From contig PAFS01000003.1 in assembly GCA_002705325.1 (NCBI GenBank), forward strand, positions 1-7,305: a stretch of 7,305 nucleotides of DNA. The letters are read 5' to 3'. Below are positions 1 through 5,980 of this stretch, one piece after another (the first letter of the stretch is position 1; every line of letters starts with the position of its first letter). The translations under genes were made by a program, and so were the position numbers. The DNA is from Gammaproteobacteria bacterium (GTDB taxonomy: Bacteria; Pseudomonadota; Gammaproteobacteria; Pseudomonadales; Litorivicinaceae). The notes under the pieces are model-generated. The model saw nothing but the letters and a program-made list of their open reading frames with translations, had not been told where the DNA came from and ran no database searches.

Positions 1-349
1 AGCTATCCCGCCAGTGCTTGTCGAGCAGCCCGCCAGCAATCAACTCGCGCTCCATCTGGCGAAGCTCCTTAAGTATCTCCCGTCCCTTGGCCGCGTTTGC
101 TCGCCGCTTCTCAAGCTTGTCCTTGGTGAACTTCCCATGACGAAGGTTCGATGCCGAGATCCGCGATCTACCCTCTTCGGTCTTTGCACCAGTGCTGGCC
201 CCACCATGTAGTCGGCAACGTCCGTTCTTCTCGTTGGCAGGACGCTGACACGCGGTGCCCCGACGTGTCTTCGCCCCACATCGCTGCCCCGGCCAATCAG
301 GCCCGAACCGCCACTCGAGACCGATGGTCACGTTGTCTTTTGTCAGCAT
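1..349 (-). CDS. HGGxSTG-motif protein of unknown function (5' part, runs off left edge)
   Basis: I translated this frame by hand on the minus strand. It is open from an ATG at 349 to the left edge, about 116 residues with no stop, so the C-terminus is missing. The N-terminal half holds a Cys/His pattern (C at about 28, C at about 38, C at about 49, H at about 52; spacing C-x9-C-x10-C-x2-H), followed by HGGASTGAKTEEGRSRI and then NLRHGKFT. This matches the HGGxSTG protein family (C-x-A-x-T-x-x-G-x-x-C ... GRCRxHGGxSTGPxTxEGxxRI ... HG+Y), common in proteobacteria and their prophages and without a known function. The rest is a Lys/Arg/Glu-rich, probably helical tail (KDKLEKRRANAAKGREILKE). A weak GGGGTGA ribosome site precedes the ATG. 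The Cys/His cluster could bind zinc and nucleic acid; that is inference. It has no evident functional link to the sulfatase. Confidence 0.8.
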   Translation of the reverse strand, partial: MLTKDNVTIGLEWRFGPDWPGQRCGAKTRRGTACQRPANEKNGRCRLHGGASTGAKTEEGRSRISASNLRHGKFTKDKLEKRRANAAKGREILKELRQMERELIAGGLLDKHWRDS

Positions 350-472
350 GAATATCACCCCGCTTATGAGGTGTTATTATACCGCAAACCGAGCGGCGAT
401 TCGAGGTGGGTGAAACCGGCAACGCTGCGCCTTGGCGATCATGGTGACCGTTGCTTCCAGCCGTCCATCTCA
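350..472. other. short intergenic gap between HGGxSTG gene and sulfatase
   Basis: Both neighbours are on the minus strand, so this gap follows the sulfatase stop and precedes the HGGxSTG gene. A 6-bp inverted repeat (GCAACG at 419-424 and CGTTGC at 449-454) has a loop of 24 bases and no T-run, so it is not a convincing terminator. No recognisable reading frame was found here. Confidence 0.4.
376..381 (-). promoter_or_regulatory. possible -10 box for the HGGxSTG gene
   Basis: Read on the minus strand, these bases are a perfect TATAAT, 26 bases upstream of the HGGxSTG start codon at 349. A -35 match at 17-bp spacing is poor (TCGAAT), so this is only a candidate. Confidence 0.3.
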
Positions 473-1996
473 TCAATCACGCCGCTTTATCAGATGCGCC
501 GGGTCGTCACCGATCTCAGCCATCTTCTCTTCAAGGGAAGCTGTCATTGCCGTCACCACTTCACGGTATCCCGGGTCGTGATAGACATTGAAGAGTTCGA
601 GTGGGTCTTTCTCGCAGTCGAAAAGCTCCCACTCCTTGTCTTCGCCACCGGCATTGGTGCCCTCAAGATCGTAGCCTTCATTGTACCAATATATCAGCTT
701 GAAACGCTGGTCACGGATCCCGTAATGCGCATAGGCATTGTGGTCGGGGTCCCGATGCATCCAGTAGCGATGATAGGCCAGTTCTTGCCAGTCGTCGGGA
801 GTCCTGCCGAGAAAGAGTGGCCTGAGTGAGCGGCCCTGCATGTAGCTTGGGATGGTGAGTCCTGCGTAGTCGAGGAAGGTTGGGGCAAAATCGACGTTGC
901 AACACATATTTTCGCATATCCCCTGTGCAGCAATCTCTTGTGGATATCGGATCAGGAAGGGCACCTGAAAGCTTTCCTCATACATGAAGCGTTTGTCGAA
1001 CCACCCGTGCTCACCGAGGAAAAAGCCCTGGTCAGAGGTGTAGATGACGATGGTATTGTCCGCTAGACCGGCCTCTTCGAGATAGTCAAGGAGGCGACCA
1101 ACGCTTTCATCCACCGAATGGATCGTGCGCAGATAGCGTTTCAGATAGCGTTGATATTTGAAGCGGCTCAATTCCTCCTCGGTCTCGAATGTGAAGACCT
1201 CACCAGTGTCCTTGTCAATAAGCCTCAACCTGGACACATCCTCTGGATTGGGTATTTTCCGGTCAGTGCTATCCGGTCTGGTGCGTTCGCCAACCTCGCC
1301 CCCTCCCTCGGGCTGAACCAGCCCAAGATCGGCGTATTTCATGTCGTCTCTAATCCGCATTTTGGCCTCGCTGGCGGCCTTCGCGCGGTTCGTGTAATCG
1401 TCATTGAAGGTTGCAGGGATGAAAATATCATTCTGATAGAGGTCGCGGTTTTTCGGATGCGGTTCCCATTCACGATGGGGCGCTTTGTGATGGCACATCA
1501 GAAAAAAGGGCCTTTTCGTATCACGATTCTTGAGCCAGTCGAGGCTCTTATCGGTGATAATATCGGTGCAGTAGCCAGGCACCTCGATCTCCTCGCCCAT
1601 CTCAATCATGTAGGGGTCGAAATACTCTCCCTGACCCGGCAGCACCGACCAAAAATCGAACCCCGTCGGCTGGTGCGCCCTGCCTTCGCCGAGATGCCAT
1701 TTGCCGATGATCGCCGTCTGATAGCCACCGGCCTGCAGATGCTTCGCAACATTCGGCAGGCGGTTATTGATGCCGGTCTCCAGAGTATAGACACAATTCA
1801 CATGGTTATAAGTTCCAGTGAGGATCGCCGCCCGGCTGGGCGTACAGATCGAATTGGTCACATAGCAATGGTTGAGGCGCATACCCTCTTGTCCGATCCG
1901 GTCGATATTCGGTGTTTGGTTCAGACCGTACCCATAGGCTGAAATTGCTTTGGCTGCATGATCATCAGACATGATGAACAAAATATTGGGCGTCAC
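473..1996 (-). CDS. type I formylglycine sulfatase, probably cytoplasmic (family S1)
   Basis: The product (507 aa from the chosen start) hydrolyses a sulfate ester, probably on a carbohydrate. It begins with TPNILFIMSDDH, which supplies the metal-binding Asp pair at 11-12. The sulfatase signature CTPSR lies at 51-55, where Cys51 would be oxidised to formylglycine. GKWHLG (Lys99, His101), the HHKAPH segment near 170, and YTSDQGFFLGEHGWFDKR (Asp322, Gln323, Lys335) complete the usual active-site set. The C-terminal part has HRYWMH and HYGIRDQRFKLIYWY, resembling GlcNAc-6-sulfatase-like S1 subfamilies, but the subfamily is uncertain. There is no signal peptide, so it should act in the cytoplasm. 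The frame stays open to 2137, but that would overlap the divergent regulator. ATG at 2008 and GTG at 1996 are the realistic starts; GTG is preferred because GGAGG lies 5 bases before it and the family fold starts right there. Stop TGA is at 473-475. The gene is divergent from the IclR-transporter operon. Confidence 0.93.
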   Translation of the reverse strand: MTPNILFIMSDDHAAKAISAYGYGLNQTPNIDRIGQEGMRLNHCYVTNSICTPSRAAILTGTYNHVNCVYTLETGINNRLPNVAKHLQAGGYQTAIIGKWHLGEGRAHQPTGFDFWSVLPGQGEYFDPYMIEMGEEIEVPGYCTDIITDKSLDWLKNRDTKRPFFLMCHHKAPHREWEPHPKNRDLYQNDIFIPATFNDDYTNRAKAASEAKMRIRDDMKYADLGLVQPEGGGEVGERTRPDSTDRKIPNPEDVSRLRLIDKDTGEVFTFETEEELSRFKYQRYLKRYLRTIHSVDESVGRLLDYLEEAGLADNTIVIYTSDQGFFLGEHGWFDKRFMYEESFQVPFLIRYPQEIAAQGICENMCCNVDFAPTFLDYAGLTIPSYMQGRSLRPLFLGRTPDDWQELAYHRYWMHRDPDHNAYAHYGIRDQRFKLIYWYNEGYDLEGTNAGGEDKEWELFDCEKDPLELFNVYHDPGYREVVTAMTASLEEKMAEIGDDPAHLIKRRD

Positions 1997-2001
1997 GATG
2001 G

Positions 2002-2006
2002 CCTCC
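2002..2006 (-). promoter_or_regulatory. ribosome binding site GGAGG deciding the sulfatase start
   Basis: On the minus strand GGAGG ends 5 bases before the GTG at 1996. It overlaps the upstream in-frame ATG at 2008, which itself lacks a good ribosome site (AAGACG at best). This favours the GTG start and a protein beginning MTPNILF. Confidence 0.55.
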
Positions 2007-2019
2007 ATAAGTTTGCGTC

Positions 2020-2048
2020 TTGCAATACCATATTTTCCCATATAATAT
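2020..2048 (+). promoter_or_regulatory. candidate promoter of the regulator-transporter operon
   Basis: TTGCAA at 2020-2025 resembles a -35 box. It is followed by TATAAT at 2041-2046 (15-bp spacing) or TAATAT at 2043-2048 (17-bp spacing). It is the only obvious promoter-like pair ahead of the operon and it overlaps the inverted repeat described separately, as expected for a repressor-controlled promoter. A clear promoter for the divergent sulfatase could not be singled out in this AT-rich stretch. Confidence 0.4.
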
Positions 2049-2072
2049 AAATTTATTCTCAAATATGGGAAA
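2028..2072. promoter_or_regulatory. inverted repeat in divergent region, candidate IclR-type operator
   Basis: TTTCCCATAT at 2034-2043 and ATATGGGAAA at 2063-2072 form a perfect 10-bp inverted repeat separated by 19 bases. A further CCATAT half-site lies at 2028-2033, exactly 10 bp (one helical turn) before the CCATAT at 2038-2043. The array covers the candidate -10 box and sits between two divergently transcribed genes, one of which encodes a DNA-binding regulator. IclR-family proteins commonly bind short AT-rich palindromes next to their own gene. Binding here is inferred, not shown. Confidence 0.5.
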
Positions 2073-2077
2073 CTATA

Positions 2078-2854
2078 ATGAGCACTCCTGCCCAAAGATT
2101 CGTTGCGATTATGGAAGCACTGAGCAATGTGAGCCAAGTCGGCTCAACCGCCAATGAAATCGTGCAGCGCGCGAATCTTACGTCCTCAACTGGATATCGG
2201 ATGCTGGCAGAGTTGGAGGAGTTAGGGCTTGTGCACCGCATCGGTGATCGCAAGCTGGTGGCGAATTTCAATTTTGAAAGGCAGGTGCGCCACCCCGGTC
2301 TCGACCCCAAAGAATTGGCGTATTTATGCAAAAAGATCAGCCTTGAGTTGACCTCATCCTCGGAAATAGTGGTGCAGAGCGGACAAAATCTTTTCTGGCA
2401 CATCGTCCAACAGCATGAAGACCAGGCGATTCGGCCTAGGGCCTACCCCGGTTTCACGCGTGGCAGCTACGAGTTGGATTCGTTGTCAAGGATGGCTCTG
2501 GCTCATTGCAACTTGGCTAAGATACGCAGGGAATGGGACACATCTTGTTTCTTCTCTACAGGCATGTCCCCTCGAGAACTCGACTGGGCTGAAGCCAAAC
2601 GGATGATCACCGATGTTGATCCGTTGGGGGTCGAGTTTGACCTGTTGGGAAATGCGCAAGGTATTCGCAGGTTCTGCGCTGCGGTTCATGCACCAAGTGG
2701 CGAGCTCGCCTGTCTTTTAACTGTCGCAGAGGCCGCAACACCACTTCGAGACCAGAATGCCCATGTGGCAAAGATCACGAATTTACTTGTGGCAGCTAAG
2801 GCCCAAGTTGAGCAGGGAAGTCTGCCTAGAAGGCCTGTATTGCCGTACAGATAG
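2078..2854 (+). CDS. IclR-family transcriptional regulator
   Basis: The 258-aa product has the length and architecture of IclR-family regulators. An N-terminal winged helix-turn-helix spans about residues 4-62, with recognition-helix region TSSTGYRMLAELEELGLV at 35-52, matching the family pattern of a small-residue turn, then Y-R-x-L-x-x-L-x-x-x-G-L. The ligand-binding domain follows from about 75 to 245. It includes SSSEIVVQSGQNLFWHI near 93-109 and the late segment GIRRFCAAVHAPSGELACLLTVAE at about 195-218, typical of the effector domain. ATG at 2078 is preceded by a modest GGGA site. It lies only 35 bp before the transporter's binding-protein gene on the same strand and is divergent from the sulfatase. 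The natural inference is ligand-responsive control of transporter and sulfatase, plus autoregulation. Whether it represses or activates, and the inducer, cannot be read from sequence. Confidence 0.9.
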   Translation: MSTPAQRFVAIMEALSNVSQVGSTANEIVQRANLTSSTGYRMLAELEELGLVHRIGDRKLVANFNFERQVRHPGLDPKELAYLCKKISLELTSSSEIVVQSGQNLFWHIVQQHEDQAIRPRAYPGFTRGSYELDSLSRMALAHCNLAKIRREWDTSCFFSTGMSPRELDWAEAKRMITDVDPLGVEFDLLGNAQGIRRFCAAVHAPSGELACLLTVAEAATPLRDQNAHVAKITNLLVAAKAQVEQGSLPRRPVLPYR

Positions 2855-2876
2855 ACTTCAACACAAGAAAATAACT

Positions 2877-2884
2877 AAAGGAGG
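2877..2884 (+). promoter_or_regulatory. strong ribosome binding site of the solute-binding protein gene
   Basis: AAAGGAGG lies 5 bases before the ATG at 2890. It is the best Shine-Dalgarno match in the window and agrees with the need for high expression of a periplasmic binding protein. Confidence 0.8.
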
Positions 2885-2889
2885 ATAAT

Positions 2890-4146
2890 ATGAAATGTAA
2901 AATGATTTGCGCGCTTGCAGCCGCAACCTTCGTTGCCGTGCCTGCACTTGCGGCAGATATCGTTTTGTCGATCGGTGCACGAGGTTATGGGCCGGCCGTG
3001 GAACGTAATCTCGAGAGATTTGCCGCGGTGAACCCTGATATGGATGTTCAGTGGAACAAGGTATCGGATGTACCTGGTGAAACCCGCAAGTTGTACGTTA
3101 CTGGTTTGATGGCAAAGAGTCCAACACCGGATATCTTCGCTGTCGACGTGATTTGGGCCGGGGAATTTGCCCAGCGGGGATGGCTGCAACCAATGAACGG
3201 CCTTCTTTCTGATGAAGTGATTGGCAATTTCAATTCATCATTGCTGACTGCCTCGACTGTGGATGGAAAAGTACACGCTTTGCCGCTTTACACTGATGGC
3301 ATTCACTTCTTCTATCGTAGCGACCTTCTGGATAAATATAATCTCGACGTGCCTAAAACCTGGGAAGACGTGCTAGCCGCGTCGAAGACCATCGTCGAGG
3401 GTGAGGGTAATCCACAGCTTTACGGCTTTGTTTCAATGTGGGCCAAGATCGAAGGTCTGTTCATGAACTGGCTTGCTTTTACCAATGGTAATGGTGGTGG
3501 GTTTTACGACTCCAAAGGCAATGTCGCCGTGAATTCCGCAGCGAACATCGAGGCCACCCAATATATGGTGGATCTGCTCCACAAACACCAAATGGCTCCA
3601 CAGTCTATTCTGAATTCGCGTCCAAACGATGCCCGCACACTCTTTCAGCAGGGCCGCGCGGTGTTCCTTATGGTGCAAGATTTTGTGCATGCTCCCCTCA
3701 GCGCCGATGACAGTCCGGTTGCAGGCAAGTTTGACTTCACCCGGGTGCCATATTTCGCCGGCAATGAGGACGCAAACACAACCACTATGGGTGGTTGGTT
3801 CCTCGGCATTAACCCGAATTCGAAGAACATGAAAGAGGCTGCCGAGTTCATCGAACATTTTACCGCTTACGAACAGCAGCTTGCTGCCGCGGTGGAAGAC
3901 AAACGCGCACCGACCATTCCTGCAGTGTACGACAATGCGATGATGGATGATGCCAAGGTTCTTGCCAAGTTTGGCACTAACTACAATTTCGGCGTGGTGC
4001 GCCCTTCGGCTGACACAGGTAGTAACTATCCGAAGGTATCGGAAACGATGCAGCTTGCTATCACCAACGCACTGAACCAGACAATGTCAGTTGCCGATGC
4101 GCTGAATGCGGCGCAGGCTGATTTGGAAGTCATCCTGGCGGACTAA
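2890..4146 (+). CDS. ABC transporter periplasmic sugar-binding protein (family 1)
   Basis: This 418-aa protein is an extracellular solute-binding protein of family 1 (MalE/UgpB/ThuE-like). It captures a sugar or oligosaccharide in the periplasm and delivers it to the membrane permeases. A Sec signal peptide is visible: charged start MKCK, a hydrophobic Ala-rich core, and a probable cut after Ala-Leu-Ala at about residue 21. Family features include PDIFAVDVIWAGEFAQRGWL around residues 78-97, LPLYTDGIHFFYRSDLL near 136-152, and the late GGWFLGINPNSKNMKEAAEFI stretch near 302-322. No lipoprotein Cys follows the cleavage site; the Cys residues at 3 and 7 are within the signal peptide. The early segment resembles trehalose/maltose binding proteins, but the ligand cannot be assigned. 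The divergent sulfatase makes a sulfated saccharide worth considering. The gene follows the regulator by 35 bp, too little for an obvious separate promoter. Confidence 0.92.
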   Translation: MKCKMICALAAATFVAVPALAADIVLSIGARGYGPAVERNLERFAAVNPDMDVQWNKVSDVPGETRKLYVTGLMAKSPTPDIFAVDVIWAGEFAQRGWLQPMNGLLSDEVIGNFNSSLLTASTVDGKVHALPLYTDGIHFFYRSDLLDKYNLDVPKTWEDVLAASKTIVEGEGNPQLYGFVSMWAKIEGLFMNWLAFTNGNGGGFYDSKGNVAVNSAANIEATQYMVDLLHKHQMAPQSILNSRPNDARTLFQQGRAVFLMVQDFVHAPLSADDSPVAGKFDFTRVPYFAGNEDANTTTMGGWFLGINPNSKNMKEAAEFIEHFTAYEQQLAAAVEDKRAPTIPAVYDNAMMDDAKVLAKFGTNYNFGVVRPSADTGSNYPKVSETMQLAITNALNQTMSVADALNAAQADLEVILAD

Positions 4147-4165
4147 CTGGCTTGATTAAACCAGT

Positions 4166-4204
4166 CAGTTGCCCTCGGACCCGCTGCAGGTCCAGGGGCA
4201 ACTG
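4166..4204 (+). other. strong intercistronic hairpin after the binding-protein gene
   Basis: CAGTTGCCC (4166-4174) pairs perfectly with GGGCAACTG (4196-4204). Inside it, after one wobble pair and one mismatch, GGACC (4177-4181) pairs with GGTCC (4189-4193), leaving a 7-base loop. No T-run follows, so it is not a typical intrinsic terminator. Hairpins at this position in binding-protein operons often protect the upstream mRNA or partly attenuate transcription, giving more binding protein than permease (as known for malE-malF). That role here is inference. It lies in the only sizeable gap inside the transporter operon (4147-4249). Confidence 0.75.
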
Positions 4205-4249
4205 GCAACCAAGATCATTCATTAACTTGATACAAGATCATGCAGTAAG

Positions 4250-5143
4250 ATGACATTTTTCTCGAAATCCCTTGACCAGCGCAGGGAATTTACTGGGCTG
4301 GCATTCGTCACACCTACATTGGTGGTGATTTGTGCCATCCTCGTCTACCCAATCCTGCAGTCGATCCTGCTCAGTTTTGGTGACTCCAGCCTTGATGGAT
4401 CGCAGCCCTTCGAGTTTGTTGGTCTCAAGCACTATCATTCTTTGTTTCAGGATGACCGCTTCTGGAACTCGCTTTGGGTGACGCTGGTATTCACCGCCAT
4501 TTCGATTCCGCTTGAATTGGTCCTGGGGATTGGTCTTGCCCTGTTGATGAACGAGCATTTCGCTGGCAAGGGTCTGGCGAGGCTGGCAGTGTTGTTGCCA
4601 TGGGCCCTGCCAACGGCGCTAAATGCATTGATGTGGCGTTGGATGTACAATACAGACTATGGCCTGTTTAACGCTGTGGCACTGGAAAGTGGCATGGTGA
4701 GCCGTCCGGTTAATTGGCTGGGAGATGAAACGCTGGCCATGACATCAATGGTGGTGGTTGCGGTCTGGAAGACATCATCTTTTATGGCACTGATTATCCT
4801 CGCCGGACTTCAATCGATCCCGCGCGAGCTTTTCGAGGCTGGCCGCATCGATGGCATGACGCGCTGGCAGGAATTTCGTGAGATAACCCTGCCGCTTATC
4901 AAGGGGGCTATTCTTGTTGCATTGATTTTGCGGTCGATGGACGCCTTACGCACCTTTGAGCTTCCGTTCAATCTTACAGATGGCGGACCGGTTACGGCCA
5001 CCGAAAGCCTGTCGCTTTATGCCTACAAGGTTATCTTCGACTTCATTGAATTCAACTATGGCGCTGCGGTGGTCGTGGTTCAGTTTCTGGTGATCTTTAT
5101 CATGAGCCTGATTTACATCATAAGCTTGCATAACAAGGACTGA
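4250..5143 (+). CDS. ABC sugar transporter permease 1 (MalF/UgpA type)
   Basis: This 297-aa inner-membrane protein is one half of the transport channel. Six membrane segments can be placed at about residues 16-42, 73-100, 109-130, 163-188, 216-235 and 268-292. The cytoplasmic EAA loop that docks on the ATPase is at about 193-217: ELFEAGRIDGMTRWQEFREI followed by TLPLI, with the conserved EA...G......F..I.LP pattern. The ELPFNLTDGGP segment near 237-247 is typical of this permease class. It lacks the large extra N-terminal domain of enterobacterial MalF and is closer to UgpA/ThuF in size. The ATG at 4250 has only a weak ribosome site; the upstream ATG at 4230 meets a stop after one codon. The gene follows the binding protein across the hairpin-containing gap and is separated from the next permease by a single base. 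Confidence 0.93.
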   Translation: MTFFSKSLDQRREFTGLAFVTPTLVVICAILVYPILQSILLSFGDSSLDGSQPFEFVGLKHYHSLFQDDRFWNSLWVTLVFTAISIPLELVLGIGLALLMNEHFAGKGLARLAVLLPWALPTALNALMWRWMYNTDYGLFNAVALESGMVSRPVNWLGDETLAMTSMVVVAVWKTSSFMALIILAGLQSIPRELFEAGRIDGMTRWQEFREITLPLIKGAILVALILRSMDALRTFELPFNLTDGGPVTATESLSLYAYKVIFDFIEFNYGAAVVVVQFLVIFIMSLIYIISLHNKD

Positions 5144-5144
5144 A

Positions 5145-5972
5145 TTGTTGCAGAGACAATCAAGACGAAGCCTGTATTTGCTTGTGATCCTATCGGCAAC
5201 TGTCTCCTTTCTGCCGATTGTCTGGCTCATTTTGACATCCCTGAAAACCAGTTCCGGCATCTATGCGTGGCCGCCTCAATATCTTCCAGATCCATTTACG
5301 CTCGACAATTATATAAAGATCATCACCAACTCACCCGAGCTTTTGTTTTATGTGTTGAACAGTTTCATCGTTGGGGTTGGCTGTACGGCGGTCACACTGG
5401 CGTTTGGTGGCCTGACAGGCTTTGCGCTATCGCGCCTGCAGATGAAATGGGCGACGGGTCTTATGCTGTTCATTCTGGCAGTCTCAATGTTCCCACCGGT
5501 ATCGCTGCTGCCGTCACTCTTCAGGAGCTTCCTGGAACTAGGACTGCTCAATACCTATTCGGGGTTGATCATTGCGCATACTGGGTTGTTTTTGCCTTTT
5601 TCGGTGTGGATGCTGGCAAGCTATTTCCGCACACTTCCGGTCGAAATCGAAGAAGCCGCAAGAATGGACGGTATGGGTTTTCTGCGTATTTTCCTGCATG
5701 TTGTGGTGCCATTGTCATGGCCTGGCTTCGTGGCCACCGGGTTGATTGTTTTCATTTTCTCCTGGAATGAATTCCCGCTGGCACTGGTCCTGATGACCGA
5801 AAACGCGATGCGCACTGCGCCTGTTGGGATTTCACTCTACCCGGGCGAGTATGCTTTCCCCTGGGAAACAGTCTCCACCGCGACAGTCATTGCGATTATC
5901 CCGGTTATATTGATAACCGCCGTCTTCCAAAAACAGATTGTAGGTGGCCTCACCTCAGGCACTGGAAAGTGA
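5145..5972 (+). CDS. ABC sugar transporter permease 2 (MalG/UgpE type)
   Basis: This 275-aa inner-membrane protein is the second half of the channel. Membrane segments lie at about residues 9-32, 68-96, 103-126, 137-160, 192-212 and 242-262. The EAA loop is at 167-191 (EIEEAARMDGMGFLRIFLHV then VVPL), with the EEAARMDG form typical of the MalG class. SWNEFPLALVL at about 206-216 and a Gly-rich C-terminus (VGGLTSGTGK) are also characteristic. No ATG is available near the start: translation probably begins at TTG 5145 or the adjacent TTG 5148, with AAGGA at 5135-5139 placed 5 or 8 bases upstream, inside the end of permease 1. This points to translational coupling. Its stop overlaps or closely precedes the ATPase start. 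Confidence 0.92.
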   Translation: MLQRQSRRSLYLLVILSATVSFLPIVWLILTSLKTSSGIYAWPPQYLPDPFTLDNYIKIITNSPELLFYVLNSFIVGVGCTAVTLAFGGLTGFALSRLQMKWATGLMLFILAVSMFPPVSLLPSLFRSFLELGLLNTYSGLIIAHTGLFLPFSVWMLASYFRTLPVEIEEAARMDGMGFLRIFLHVVVPLSWPGFVATGLIVFIFSWNEFPLALVLMTENAMRTAPVGISLYPGEYAFPWETVSTATVIAIIPVILITAVFQKQIVGGLTSGTGK

Positions 5973-5980
5973 AAGCAGAT

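Noticed and set aside
40..279. A minus-strand 79-codon frame in the left-edge region
   Set aside because: Another minus-strand frame over the same bases gives the clearly recognisable HGGxSTG protein, so this frame is a shadow.
419..454. Inverted repeat GCAACG/CGTTGC after the sulfatase stop
   Set aside because: A six-pair stem with a 24-base loop and no T-run is within what chance gives and does not look like a terminator.
371..829. A plus-strand open frame of 152 codons across the sulfatase 3' end
   Set aside because: Most of it is antisense to the sulfatase C-terminal region and it has no recognisable domain.
1118..1942. A long plus-strand open frame of 274 codons opposite the sulfatase gene
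   Set aside because: It lies entirely antisense to a clearly conserved sulfatase, shows no recognisable domain, and its openness is explained by the codon bias of the real gene.
1997..2137. Extension of the sulfatase to a start at 2137
   Set aside because: The extra residues resemble no sulfatase N-terminus, run through the AT-rich promoter region, and overlap the start of the divergent regulator gene.
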